Positions 26,068 to 34,348 of a stretch of DNA of 64,000 nucleotides are shown one piece after another. The stretch's first letter is position 1. The number at the start of each line of letters is the position of its first letter. A program made the translations under genes and the position numbers. Under the pieces are notes generated by a model that had not been told where the DNA came from, did no database searches, and was given only the letters and a program-made list of their open reading frames with translations. Source of the stretch: DASUTB01 sp036374835 (GTDB lineage: Bacteria > Actinomycetota > Actinomycetes > Jiangellales > Jiangellaceae); assembly GCA_036374835.1 (NCBI GenBank), contig DASUTB010000069.1, positions 6,142-70,141 of the forward strand, given 5' to 3'.

Positions 26068-26097
26068 TGGACATGTGTCACATCGCCAGCCTAAGCT
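26068..26097 (+). promoter_or_regulatory. paaA promoter with overlapping palindrome
   Basis: TGGACA (26068-26073) and TAAGCT (26092-26097) are 18 bases apart, and the ATG follows six bases after the -10 box, predicting a leaderless paa mRNA. ATGTGTCACAT (26073-26083) is a perfect 11-base palindrome in the spacer, well placed for a repressor. No paaR-type gene is seen nearby. Confidence 0.6.
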
Positions 26098-26103
26098 CGA
26101 AGT

Positions 26104-27042
26104 ATGGACGCCGCTACCGAAGAGTTCGAATCGATCATCGACAGCGACGGCCGGATCGAGCCGCGCGACGATATGCCGGACGCCTACCGCAAGACGCTGA
26201 TCCGGCAGATCGCCCAGCACGCCCACTCCGAGATCATCGGCATGCAGCCCGAAGGCAACTGGATAACACGCGCGCCGAGCCTGAAGCGCAAGGCGATCCT
26301 GATGGCCAAGGTGCAGGACGAGGCCGGCCATGGGCTGTACCTCTACGCGGCGGCCGAGACTCTCGGCGTTTCGCGCGCCGAACTGCTCGACAAGTTGCAT
26401 GCGGGCAAGCAGAAGTACTCCTCGATCTTCAACTATCCGACGCTCACCTGGGCCGATATCGGTGCCATCGGGTGGCTGGTGGACGGTGCGGCGATCACGA
26501 ACCAGGTTCCGTTGTGCCGGTGCTCGTACGGTCCGTACGGACGGGGCATGGTGCGCATCTGCAAGGAGGAGTCGTTCCACCAGCGGCAGGGCTTCGAGCT
26601 GCTGCTGACGCTGATGAACGGCACGGATGCTCAGAAGGAGATGGCGCAGGACGCGGTAAACCGCTGGTGGTACCCGAGCGTGGCGATGTTCGGTCCACCC
26701 GATTCGGCGTCCACGCACACCGAGCAGTCCATGCGGTGGGGAATCAAGCGATTCAGCAACGACGAGTTGCGGCAGAAGTTCGTCGATATGACCGTGCCCC
26801 AGGCCGAGGTGCTCGGCGTGACGCTGCCCGACCCCGACCTGCGCTGGAACCCCGAACGCGGGCACTACGACTTCACCGAGCCGGACTACGACGAGCTGTT
26901 TCGTGTGATCAAGGGCGAGGGTCCGTGCAACCGGCAGCGCATGGAGCGCCGGGTCGCCGCGCACGAGGAGGGCGCATGGGTCCGCGAGGCGGCAGACGCC
27001 TACGCCGCCAAACGGGCCGCCGAGCGGGAGTTGGCCGCATGA
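26104..27042 (+). CDS. paaA: 1,2-phenylacetyl-CoA epoxidase, catalytic subunit PaaA
   Basis: A 312-residue subunit that carries the di-iron centre of the multicomponent monooxygenase forming the ring epoxide of phenylacetyl-CoA. Ferritin-like ligands are visible in AKVQDEAGHGLYLYAAAETL and ICKEESFHQRQGFE. The family segment NYPTLTWADIGAIGWLVDGAA is present. Its stop overlaps the paaB start (ATGA). The five genes paaABCDE follow one another with overlaps or gaps of at most four bases. Confidence 0.96.
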   Translation: MDAATEEFESIIDSDGRIEPRDDMPDAYRKTLIRQIAQHAHSEIIGMQPEGNWITRAPSLKRKAILMAKVQDEAGHGLYLYAAAETLGVSRAELLDKLHAGKQKYSSIFNYPTLTWADIGAIGWLVDGAAITNQVPLCRCSYGPYGRGMVRICKEESFHQRQGFELLLTLMNGTDAQKEMAQDAVNRWWYPSVAMFGPPDSASTHTEQSMRWGIKRFSNDELRQKFVDMTVPQAEVLGVTLPDPDLRWNPERGHYDFTEPDYDELFRVIKGEGPCNRQRMERRVAAHEEGAWVREAADAYAAKRAAERELAA

Positions 27043-27320
27043 ACGACTGGCCGCTCTGGGAGGTGTTCGTCCGGGCGCGCCGTGGCCTGTCGCACCAGCA
27101 TGTCGGCAGCCTGCACGCACCGGACGCACAGATGGCGCTGCGCAACGCCCGCGACATCTACACCCGGCGCAGCGAGGGCGTGTCGATCTGGGTCGTGCCG
27201 GCGAGCGAGATCACCGCGAGCAGCCCGGACGAGAAGGACGCGTTCTTCGATCCGGCGGGCGACAAGACATACCGTCACCCGACCTTCTACAACATTCCCG
27301 ACGAGGTGCAGCACTTGTGA
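27039..27320 (+). CDS. paaB: 1,2-phenylacetyl-CoA epoxidase subunit PaaB
   Basis: A 93-residue small subunit with the typical sequence WPLWEVFVRARRGLSHQHVG, ALRNARDIYTRR and VPASEITASSP. PaaB bridges PaaAC heterodimers in the complex. It starts in the paaA stop and its own TGA overlaps the paaC GTG. Confidence 0.94.
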   Translation: MNDWPLWEVFVRARRGLSHQHVGSLHAPDAQMALRNARDIYTRRSEGVSIWVVPASEITASSPDEKDAFFDPAGDKTYRHPTFYNIPDEVQHL

Positions 27321-28084
27321 GCAGCCTGACCGCGCTCGACGCCCGCACCCGCTACGTGCTCGGGCTCGGCGACGATGCGCTGATCATGTCGCACCGGCTG
27401 GGAGAGTGGATCACCCGCGCCCCGCAGCTCGAGGAGGACGTCGCGCTCGCCAATCTCGGTCTCGACCTGCTCGGCCAGGCCCGCGCGCTGTTGACCCACG
27501 CCGGTGCGCTCGAGGGCGCCGGACGGGACGAGGACGCGCTCGCCTACCGGCGCGACGAGCGGGACTTTCTGAACCTGCAGATCGTCGAGATACCGAACGG
27601 CGACTTCGCGGTGACGACGGCCCGCGCGCTCGCCTTCTCGGCGTACCAGTTCGAGCTGTATACCCGGTTGGCCGAATCGTCGGACGAGACCCTGGCGGCG
27701 ATCGCCGCGAAGGCGGTCAAAGAGGTTGCCTACCACCGTGACCATGCCACCCAATGGACGCTCCGGCTCGGCGACGGTACCGAAGAAGGCCACCGACGGA
27801 TGCAGGCCGGTCTGGCCGTCGTCTGGCCATACGTGGACGAGATCTTCGAGCCGGACCCGAACACCGCCGCGGCGGTGCACGACGGGGTGGCGGTCGACGT
27901 GACGGTCATGTACGAGCCGTGGCGGCAGTACGTGCACGGCGTCATCGACGAGGCGACGCTCGCCGTCCCCGAAGCGTCCTTCCGAGCCACCGGCGGGCGC
28001 CAGGGCATTCACACCGAATCCATGGGCTACCTGCTGGCCGAGATGCAGCACCTGCACCGAGCGCATCCGGGGGCGACATGGTGA
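27317..28084 (+). CDS. paaC: 1,2-phenylacetyl-CoA epoxidase subunit PaaC
   Basis: A 255-residue structural subunit paralogous to PaaA without a working di-iron site. Family features LGLGDDALIMSHRLGEWI, EEDVALANLGLDLLGQAR and EVAYHRDHATQWTLRLGDGT are present. The GTG start overlaps the paaB stop, and its own stop overlaps the paaD start region. Confidence 0.94.
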   Translation: MSSLTALDARTRYVLGLGDDALIMSHRLGEWITRAPQLEEDVALANLGLDLLGQARALLTHAGALEGAGRDEDALAYRRDERDFLNLQIVEIPNGDFAVTTARALAFSAYQFELYTRLAESSDETLAAIAAKAVKEVAYHRDHATQWTLRLGDGTEEGHRRMQAGLAVVWPYVDEIFEPDPNTAAAVHDGVAVDVTVMYEPWRQYVHGVIDEATLAVPEASFRATGGRQGIHTESMGYLLAEMQHLHRAHPGATW

Positions 28085-28590
28085 CCACGCAGATCGTGCC
28101 GGACGTGGCCGCGGTCCGCGACATCGTCGCGGCGGTGCCGGATCCGGAGCTGCCGATGATCACCATCGGTGATCTCGGAATATTGCGTGATGTCTCGGTG
28201 GACGAGGACGGGCATATCGAGGTCGTGATCACGCCCACCTACTCCGGCTGTCCGGCGATGGACGCGATCCGGTCCGACATCGAGGAACGGCTCGCCGCCA
28301 ACGGCTGGCAGGACGTGACGATCACCCTTCGGCTCGCTCCGCCGTGGACGACGGACTGGATCACCCAGGAAGGACGCGACGCGCTTCACGAGTACGGCAT
28401 CGCCCCGCCCTCTCCGCTGGCCACCGGCAAGCCACCGCCGGGGCCGGTTCCGCTCACCCTTTCGGTACGCTGCCCACGGTGCGGATCGGCCGATACCTAC
28501 GAGATCTCCCGGTTCGGCTCGACCGCCTGCAAGGCGCTGTGGACATGCCGGGTCTGCCGCGAACCCTTCGACCACCTCAAGGCGATATAG
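28078..28590 (+). CDS. paaD: PaaD, MIP18-family Fe-S maturation protein
   Basis: A 170-residue protein. The N-terminal MIP18/DUF59 domain shows VPDPELPMITIGDLGILRDV and the TPTYSGCPAMDAI motif; the C-terminus has a zinc-ribbon-like CPRCGSADT and CRVCREPFDHL. PaaD is needed to mature the epoxidase iron centre or the PaaE cluster. The ATG at 28078 overlaps the end of paaC. Confidence 0.92.
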   Translation: MVTTQIVPDVAAVRDIVAAVPDPELPMITIGDLGILRDVSVDEDGHIEVVITPTYSGCPAMDAIRSDIEERLAANGWQDVTITLRLAPPWTTDWITQEGRDALHEYGIAPPSPLATGKPPPGPVPLTLSVRCPRCGSADTYEISRFGSTACKALWTCRVCREPFDHLKAI

Positions 28591-28594
28591 CCGA

Positions 28595-29680
28595 ATGACC
28601 ACCGAGAGCACCACGCGGCGGCACTCTGTCTTCCACCGGCTGACGGTAAACGACGTCCAGCGGCTCACCGATGATGCGGTGGCTGTGACGTTCGCCGTCC
28701 CCGACGAACTCCGCGACGCATACACGTTCGCGCCGGGCCAGCACGTCAACGTCGCCATGCCGGACGGCGACGACGACACGCGGCGCAGCTATTCGATCTG
28801 CTCGTCGCCGGCCGACGGAAGGTTGCGGGTCGCCGTCAAGCGCATTCCGGGTGGCACGTTCTCGGCGTACGCCGTGGACGAACTCGCACCCGGTACCGAA
28901 CTCGACGTCATGACGCCGGCCGGGCGCTTCACTCCCCAACTCGACCCGGCGAACGCCAAGCATTACGTGGCCATCGCGGCCGGCAGCGGCATCACGCCGA
29001 TCATGTCGATCGTCGCGGCCGCGCTCGAGACCGAACCGAACTCGCGCGTCACGCTGTTGTACGGAAACCGGACCAGCCGGTCGGCGATGTTCATCGACGA
29101 GTTGGCCGACCTCAAAGACCGGTTCCCCGGCAGGTTCCACCTCATCCACGTGCTGTCGCGCGAAGCCCAAGAGGCGGAACTGCTGTCCGGGCGGATCGAC
29201 GCCGAGCGGCTAGGCCGCTTCCTCGATACGCTCATCACGCCGGAGGGCGTCGACGAGTGGTACCTCTGCGGTCCGTACGAGATGGTCGCCGGTGCGCGCG
29301 ATGTGCTCATCGGACGTGCTGTCGACCCGTCCCGCATCCACTCTGAGCTGTTCCACGTCGGCGAGCTACCGCCCAAGCAGGTCGAGATCACACCGCCGGC
29401 GGCCGGCAGCGAGGTCGCGATCCTGCTGGACGGCCGCAAGACCACGGTCGCGCTCGAAGAGGGCGAATCCGTGCTGGACGCGGTGTTGCGGGTGCGCAAC
29501 GATGCGCCGTTCGCCTGCCGAGGCGGTGTTTGCGGTACCTGCCGGGCCAAGGTGCTCGACGGTGCGGTCGCGATGGAGCGCAACTTCGCCTTGGAGGATG
29601 ACGAAGTGACGTCCGGCTACGTGCTCACCTGCCAGGCACACCCAACAACAGAACAGGTATCACTCGACTACGACGCGTGA
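28595..29680 (+). CDS. paaE: PaaE, phenylacetyl-CoA epoxidase reductase subunit
   Basis: A 361-residue NADPH-dependent reductase. FAD-binding RRSYSICSSP and the NAD(P)-binding IAAGSGITPIMSI regions are followed by a C-terminal plant-type [2Fe-2S] ferredoxin domain with CRGGVCGTCRAKV and a fourth Cys in LTCQAHP. It passes electrons to PaaA. The operon ends here: the ligase paaK and ring-opening genes paaG, paaZ, paaH and paaJ are not in the window. Confidence 0.95.
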   Translation: MTTESTTRRHSVFHRLTVNDVQRLTDDAVAVTFAVPDELRDAYTFAPGQHVNVAMPDGDDDTRRSYSICSSPADGRLRVAVKRIPGGTFSAYAVDELAPGTELDVMTPAGRFTPQLDPANAKHYVAIAAGSGITPIMSIVAAALETEPNSRVTLLYGNRTSRSAMFIDELADLKDRFPGRFHLIHVLSREAQEAELLSGRIDAERLGRFLDTLITPEGVDEWYLCGPYEMVAGARDVLIGRAVDPSRIHSELFHVGELPPKQVEITPPAAGSEVAILLDGRKTTVALEEGESVLDAVLRVRNDAPFACRGGVCGTCRAKVLDGAVAMERNFALEDDEVTSGYVLTCQAHPTTEQVSLDYDA

Positions 29681-30138
29681 CCGGCACGGACGGCGCGGTG
29701 CGCACCGTCCTCGCTCGGCCGCAACAGCTTCGGCGCCGTGCGCGCAGCATCGATGATCGGGGCACCTGCCAGCAGCACAATGCCGAGCAGCGTCGCGCTC
29801 GCACTGGCGTCGACGAGACTGAGTAATGGCCAGGTGGCCAGACCGATCACGGCAACGACGGTGAGGACGGCGACGTAGTCCGGCGCGTCCAGCAGCCAGC
29901 GCGGTGCGTGATCGGCGGCCATGCAGGTCGCACCTACCATGATCGCCAAGAACGGACCTGCGATCAGGCCGACAACCAGCCCGATCGCAATGAGCTGCGC
30001 CGCAGAGACAGGGAATTCCACAAGGCGCGAGAGCGGCAGCACGCCGACCACTGCGGCGGCTACCCCCCATACGGGACCGTGTACCAGTCCCCAGCGAGAA
30101 AATCGGCCAATCGTTCCGTGCACGTCGACCCCCTGCAT
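29668..30138 (-). CDS. Hypothetical membrane protein
   Basis: A 156-residue protein if the ATG at 30138 is used; a longer form from 30178 or 30222 is possible and no ribosome site decides. Four hydrophobic stretches are visible (WGVAAAVVGVLPLS, LIAIGLVVGLIAGPFLAIMV, VAVLTVVAVIGLATWPLL, TLLGIVLLAGAPIIDAA). No family recognised. Its 3' end overlaps the last 13 bases of paaE on the other strand. Confidence 0.55.
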   Translation of the reverse strand: MQGVDVHGTIGRFSRWGLVHGPVWGVAAAVVGVLPLSRLVEFPVSAAQLIAIGLVVGLIAGPFLAIMVGATCMAADHAPRWLLDAPDYVAVLTVVAVIGLATWPLLSLVDASASATLLGIVLLAGAPIIDAARTAPKLLRPSEDGAHRAVRAGHAS

Positions 30139-30263
30139 GATCGACCTATGGCCCTGCTGACCATATGGTTCAAGCATGCCGGTCCCGCTCGGACGATCGC
30201 AGCCGCTTCGGTCGATCAGCACCGATGTTTGTCAACCTGTAATATTCGCTCAAGATCAATAGC

Positions 30264-30311
30264 GATCAGGTGAGGAACAAACTCGCGGAAGTCCGTCTAT
30301 GTCACCTGATC
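30264..30311. terminator. Inverted repeat at the 3' end of folA
   Basis: GATCAGGTGA (30264-30273) pairs perfectly with TCACCTGATC (30302-30311) around a 28-base loop, ending one base from the folA stop codon. No T-run is seen on either side. Confidence 0.5.
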
Positions 30312-30312
30312 A

Positions 30313-30792
30313 CTAATGCGTCCTCAGGTACGTCACGTAGTCGAAGCCGTCGTTGCGGACCCGAGCCGTTTCGCGCCACTGCGACCAGTCGACGTCGGGG
30401 AAGTAGGTGTCGCCGTCCGGTTCGGCGTGCACCTCGGTGATCTCCATGCGGTCTGCGGCACTCAGCGTCTGCCGGTAGATCTCGGCGCCGCCGAGGATGA
30501 AGATCTCGTCGTCGAGCTTCGCCGCGAGCGCGAGCGCGTCCGGCACCGAGTGGGCCACGTGCACGTCTGCAGCCGTGCCGGGGGACCAGTCGCGGGAGCG
30601 CGTAACGACCACCGTGGCCCGGTCGGGGAGGGGACGGCCGATCGAGTCGTAGGTGCGGCGTCCCATCACGACGACGTGGCCCACCGTCATCGCTTTGAGC
30701 CTCGGCAGATCGCCGGGCAGTCGCCACGGCAGGTCGCTTCCGAGGCCGATGACGCCGTTGCGGGCGATTGCCGCAATGATCGTGACCGTCAC
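30313..30792 (-). CDS. folA: Dihydrofolate reductase
   Basis: A 159-residue enzyme reducing dihydrofolate. Family motifs IAAIARNGVIGLGSDLPWRL, GHVVVMGRRTYDSIGRPLP and the NADPH loop IFILGGAEIYRQ are intact, and the protein ends FDYVTYLRTH. A GTG at 30792 gives the usual length. It follows thyA by 40 bases on the same strand, the classical thyA-folA arrangement that regenerates folate used by thymidylate synthase. Confidence 0.94.
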   Translation of the reverse strand: MTVTIIAAIARNGVIGLGSDLPWRLPGDLPRLKAMTVGHVVVMGRRTYDSIGRPLPDRATVVVTRSRDWSPGTAADVHVAHSVPDALALAAKLDDEIFILGGAEIYRQTLSAADRMEITEVHAEPDGDTYFPDVDWSQWRETARVRNDGFDYVTYLRTH

Positions 30793-30832
30793 GCCCGCCC
30801 CACTAGCATCGGCGTAGCAGGAGCCGTCGGAC

Positions 30833-31627
30833 TCATACCGCGATCGGCGCACGGATCGCCGGGTGTGGGTCATAGCCGACGAGTTCCACGTCATCGAACG
30901 CGAATTCGTCGATCGCCTTACGGTGCGGGTTGAGCCGAAGCTCCGGCCGGGGACGCGGCTCGCGCGCCAGCTGCTGGCGAACCTGCTCGACGTGATTGAG
31001 ATAGATGTGCGCATCGCCGAGGGTGTGGACGAACTCACCGGGGGCCAGCTCGCACACCTGCGCGATCATGGCCGTCAGAAGAGCGTACGACGCGATGTTG
31101 AACGGAACTCCGAGGAACATGTCGGCCGAGCGCTGGTACAGCTGGCAGGAGAGCCGACCGTCCGCGACGTAGAACTGGAAGAGGGTGTGACACGGCGGCA
31201 GCGCCATCTCGTCCAGGCCGGCCACGTTCCACGCCGAGACGATGTGCCGCCGCGAGTCCGGATTGGTGCGGATCGAGTCGATCACATCGGCGAGCTGGTC
31301 GATCGTCCGCCCGTCCGGCGCCGGCCACGAGCGCCACTGGTAGCCGTAGATGGGGCCGAGCTCACCGTCCTCGGAGGCCCACTCGTCCCAGATCGACACG
31401 CCGTGCTCGTGCAGATAGGCGACGTTCGTGTCGCCGCGCAGGAACCACATCAACTCGGCGATGACCGAGCGCATATGCAGCTTCTTCGTGGTGACGGCCG
31501 GGAAGCCGTCCGCGAGATCGAACCGCATCTGCCGGCCGAAAACGCTGATCGTGCCGGTGCCGGTGCGGTCCCTTTTCGTAGTGCCGTTGTCGAGCACGTC
31601 GCGGAGCACGTCGAGATAAGGCCGCAC
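30833..31627 (-). CDS. thyA: Thymidylate synthase ThyA
   Basis: A 264-residue enzyme making dTMP from dUMP with methylene-tetrahydrofolate. Nucleophile Cys146 lies in ALPPCHTLFQFYV; the phosphate-binding RTGTGTISVFG and SCQLYQRSADMFLGVPFN motifs are present. GTG start; a TAGATT box ends six bases upstream of it, predicting a leaderless transcript. It is divergent from dapA across a 42-base gap. Confidence 0.96.
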   Translation of the reverse strand: MRPYLDVLRDVLDNGTTKRDRTGTGTISVFGRQMRFDLADGFPAVTTKKLHMRSVIAELMWFLRGDTNVAYLHEHGVSIWDEWASEDGELGPIYGYQWRSWPAPDGRTIDQLADVIDSIRTNPDSRRHIVSAWNVAGLDEMALPPCHTLFQFYVADGRLSCQLYQRSADMFLGVPFNIASYALLTAMIAQVCELAPGEFVHTLGDAHIYLNHVEQVRQQLAREPRPRPELRLNPHRKAIDEFAFDDVELVGYDPHPAIRAPIAV

Positions 31628-31633
31628 GTTCGC

Positions 31634-31639
31634 AATCTA
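31634..31639 (-). promoter_or_regulatory. -10 box of thyA
   Basis: On the minus strand TAGATT lies six bases before the thyA GTG. Together with the opposite dapA box it makes a compact divergent promoter; no clear -35 is seen for either. Confidence 0.55.
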
Positions 31640-31656
31640 ACACCGGGGACGACAGG

Positions 31657-31662
31657 TAGCCT
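31657..31662 (+). promoter_or_regulatory. -10 box of dapA
   Basis: TAGCCT lies seven bases before the dapA ATG, the spacing expected for a leaderless mRNA. Confidence 0.5.
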
Positions 31663-31669
31663 TCATTGC

Positions 31670-32593
31670 ATGCCTGACACACCGAGCATTCAAATCGAGG
31701 CCCCGTTCGGCCGTGTCCTCACTGCGATGGCGACCCCGTTCCATCACGACGGCAGCCTGGATACCGACGGGGCGGCCGCACTCGCCACACATCTCGTCGA
31801 GCACGGTTGCGACGGCCTGGTGATCAGCGGCACGACCGGTGAGAGCCCGACGACCACCGACGCCGAGAAGGAACGGCTGCTGCGCGCCGTCGTCGAGGCG
31901 GTCGGCGACCGGGCCAGCATCGTGGCCGGCGTCGGCACCTACGACACGCATCACACGGTCGAGCTGGCCACCGCGGCGGAGAAGGCCGGCGCGGACGGGC
32001 TGCTGGTGGTGACGCCGTACTACAGCAAGCCCACCCAGGAGGGCCTGCTCCAGCACTTCGGCACCGCTGCGGACGCCACCGGACTGCCGGTGATGCTGTA
32101 CGACATTCCGCCGCGGTCGATCGTTCCCATCGCCCCGGACACCATGGCGCGGCTGGCCGAGCACGAGCGCATCGTGGCGGTCAAGGACGCGACCGGCAAC
32201 GTCTTCCAGACCAGCGAGACGATCGCGCGCACCGGTCTGGCGTACTACTGCGGCGAGGACGCGCTGAACCTGCCGCTGCTGGCCGTCGGTGCGGTCGGCA
32301 TGGTCAGCGTCGTCGCGCATGCCGCCGCGGCCGAGTATGTGGAGATGGTGCGGGCCGTCGACGCCGGCGACATCGCACGCGCGCGCGCCATTCACCAGCA
32401 GCTCATTCCGGCGGTGCGCGCGATCATGACGCGCGCGCCCGGCGCGACGATGTCCAAGGCGGTCGCCGAGCTCGCCGGTGTTATCGGCAGCCGAACGATG
32501 CGCCTGCCGTTGGTGCCGGCCACCGACGACGAGGTGGCCGAGCTGCGGGCCGGCCTGGCCGAAGCCGGACTGAAGGTCGCGGAGGCTGCATGA
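31670..32593 (+). CDS. dapA: 4-hydroxy-tetrahydrodipicolinate synthase
   Basis: A 307-residue aldolase that condenses pyruvate with aspartate semialdehyde in lysine synthesis. Schiff-base Lys172 lies in VAVKDATGN; GTTGESPTT, Tyr144 in VMLYDIPPR and the tyrosine region VVTPYYSKPTQEG are intact. Its stop overlaps the rnj start (ATGA), and ftsK follows; dapA-rnj-ftsK is a conserved actinobacterial order. Confidence 0.96.
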   Translation: MPDTPSIQIEAPFGRVLTAMATPFHHDGSLDTDGAAALATHLVEHGCDGLVISGTTGESPTTTDAEKERLLRAVVEAVGDRASIVAGVGTYDTHHTVELATAAEKAGADGLLVVTPYYSKPTQEGLLQHFGTAADATGLPVMLYDIPPRSIVPIAPDTMARLAEHERIVAVKDATGNVFQTSETIARTGLAYYCGEDALNLPLLAVGAVGMVSVVAHAAAAEYVEMVRAVDAGDIARARAIHQQLIPAVRAIMTRAPGATMSKAVAELAGVIGSRTMRLPLVPATDDEVAELRAGLAEAGLKVAEAA

Positions 32594-34275
32594 CCCACCC
32601 GCACACCGATCTCGGCGAGCCGCCACCGCTTCCCGATGGCGGCTTGCGCGTCGTGCCACTCGGAGGGCTCGGTGAAATCGGTCGCAACATGACCGTCTTC
32701 GAGTTCGGCGGACGGTTGCTGATCGTCGACTGCGGCGTCCTGTTCCCAGAGGATCATCAGCCGGGTGTGGATCTGATCCTGCCGGACTTCGACTACATCC
32801 GGGACCGGCTCGACGACGTCGAGGCGATCGTGCTCACGCACGGCCACGAGGACCACATCGGCGGCGTGCCGTTCCTGCTCCGCGACAAGCAGGACATCCC
32901 TATCGTGGGCTCCCGGCTGACGTTGGCGCTCGTGGAGGCCAAGCTCGACGAGCACCGCATCGAGGCGTATCAGCTCGAAGTGCGGGAGGGGCAGACCGAG
33001 CAGCTCGGGCCGTTCGGCGTCGAGTTCTTCGCGGTCAACCACTCGATCCCGGACGCGCTGGCGCTGGCGATCCGGACCGAGGCCGGCGTCGTCGTGCACA
33101 CCGGCGACTTCAAGACGGACCAGTTGCCGCTGGACGGGCGGCTGACCGACCTCAACGGCTTCGCCCGGCTCGGCGACGCCGGTGTAGACCTGCTGCTGAT
33201 CGACTCCACCGGCGCGGAGATCCCGGGATTCACCACGCCCGAGAAGGAGATCGCGCCGGTTCTGGATCGCGTGTTCGCGCAGGCGCAGGGCCGGATCATC
33301 GTCGCGTCGTTCGCCAGCCATGTGCACCGGGTACAGCAGGTGCTCGACGCGGCGCTCGAGCACAATCGCAAGGTCGCCTTCGTCGGCCGATCGATGGTGC
33401 GCAACATGGGCATCGCGCGCGATCTCGGCTATCTGACCGTGCCGGACGGTGCCCTCGTCGATCTGAAGCGCATCGACGAGCTTCCACCGGAGAAGGTCGT
33501 GCTCATGTCGACCGGGTCGCAGGGCGAGCCGATGGCGGCGCTGTCACGGATCGCGAACCGGGACCATACGCAGATCCGCGTCACCGCGGGGGACGTCGTC
33601 GTCCTGGCGTCGTCACTGATCCCTGGCAACGAGAACGCGGTCTCGCGCGTCATCAACGGACTCACTCGCGAGGGGGCGACCGTTGTGCACCGGGGCAACG
33701 CCAAGGTGCACACTTCCGGTCACGCGAGTTCGGGCGAACTGCTGTACGCGTACAACCTGCTCAAGCCCAAGAACGTGCTGCCCGTGCATGGCGAGGCTCG
33801 TCACCTGCATGCCAACGGTGAGCTGGCGCGCAGCACCGGCGTGCCGTCCGACCGAATCATGATCGGCGCCGACGGCGTCGTCGTGGACCTGGTGGACGGT
33901 GTTGCCAGGGTGGCCGGCGCCGTGCCGTGCGGCTTCGTGTTCGTGGACGGCGAGAGTGTCGGGGGAGTGGCCGAGGCGTCGTTGAAGGATCGGCGGATCC
34001 TCAGCGAGGAGGGCTTCATCTCGGTGATCGTCGTCGTCGATTCGGTGACCGGGAAGGTCAGCGGCGGGCCGGAGATCCACACCCGCGGTTTCTCCGAGGA
34101 CGAGAGCATCTTCGACCAGATCCGGCCGCAGATCGCGACGGCCGTCGAGGAGGTGGCCGGTGGCGGTGCCGACACCTACGAGCTGCAGCAGACGATCCGT
34201 CGCACGATCGGCCGGTGGGTGAACCAGCGGTACCGTCGTCGTCCGATGATCATCCCGGTGGTCATCGAGTCGTAA
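32590..34275 (+). CDS. rnj: Ribonuclease J
   Basis: A 561-residue MBL/beta-CASP nuclease with 5'-3' exo- and endonuclease activity in RNA maturation and decay. Metal motif THGHEDHIGG (His84, His86, Asp88, His89), the HTGDFKTDQ motif and beta-CASP segments MSTGSQGEPMAAL and HTSGHASSGEL are present. It starts within the dapA stop codon. Confidence 0.95.
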   Translation: MTHPHTDLGEPPPLPDGGLRVVPLGGLGEIGRNMTVFEFGGRLLIVDCGVLFPEDHQPGVDLILPDFDYIRDRLDDVEAIVLTHGHEDHIGGVPFLLRDKQDIPIVGSRLTLALVEAKLDEHRIEAYQLEVREGQTEQLGPFGVEFFAVNHSIPDALALAIRTEAGVVVHTGDFKTDQLPLDGRLTDLNGFARLGDAGVDLLLIDSTGAEIPGFTTPEKEIAPVLDRVFAQAQGRIIVASFASHVHRVQQVLDAALEHNRKVAFVGRSMVRNMGIARDLGYLTVPDGALVDLKRIDELPPEKVVLMSTGSQGEPMAALSRIANRDHTQIRVTAGDVVVLASSLIPGNENAVSRVINGLTREGATVVHRGNAKVHTSGHASSGELLYAYNLLKPKNVLPVHGEARHLHANGELARSTGVPSDRIMIGADGVVVDLVDGVARVAGAVPCGFVFVDGESVGGVAEASLKDRRILSEEGFISVIVVVDSVTGKVSGGPEIHTRGFSEDESIFDQIRPQIATAVEEVAGGGADTYELQQTIRRTIGRWVNQRYRRRPMIIPVVIES

Positions 34276-34335
34276 TTCTGGGGTGGAGTGGCGGGTGTTC
34301 GGCGTGTGACGCATGGGATCAGCCGCTTCGCCAGG

Positions 34336-34341
34336 TATGTT
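34336..34341 (+). promoter_or_regulatory. -10 box of ftsK
   Basis: TATGTT lies seven bases before the ATG at 34349, consistent with a leaderless ftsK mRNA and arguing for that start over the in-frame ATG at 34313. Confidence 0.45.
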
Positions 34342-34348
34342 GCGGATC

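Noticed and set aside
30139..30263. Promoter TTGACA for the membrane protein gene
   Set aside because: A minus-strand TTGACA is present near 30230 but no TANNNT box lies at 16-18 bases, so it was not annotated.
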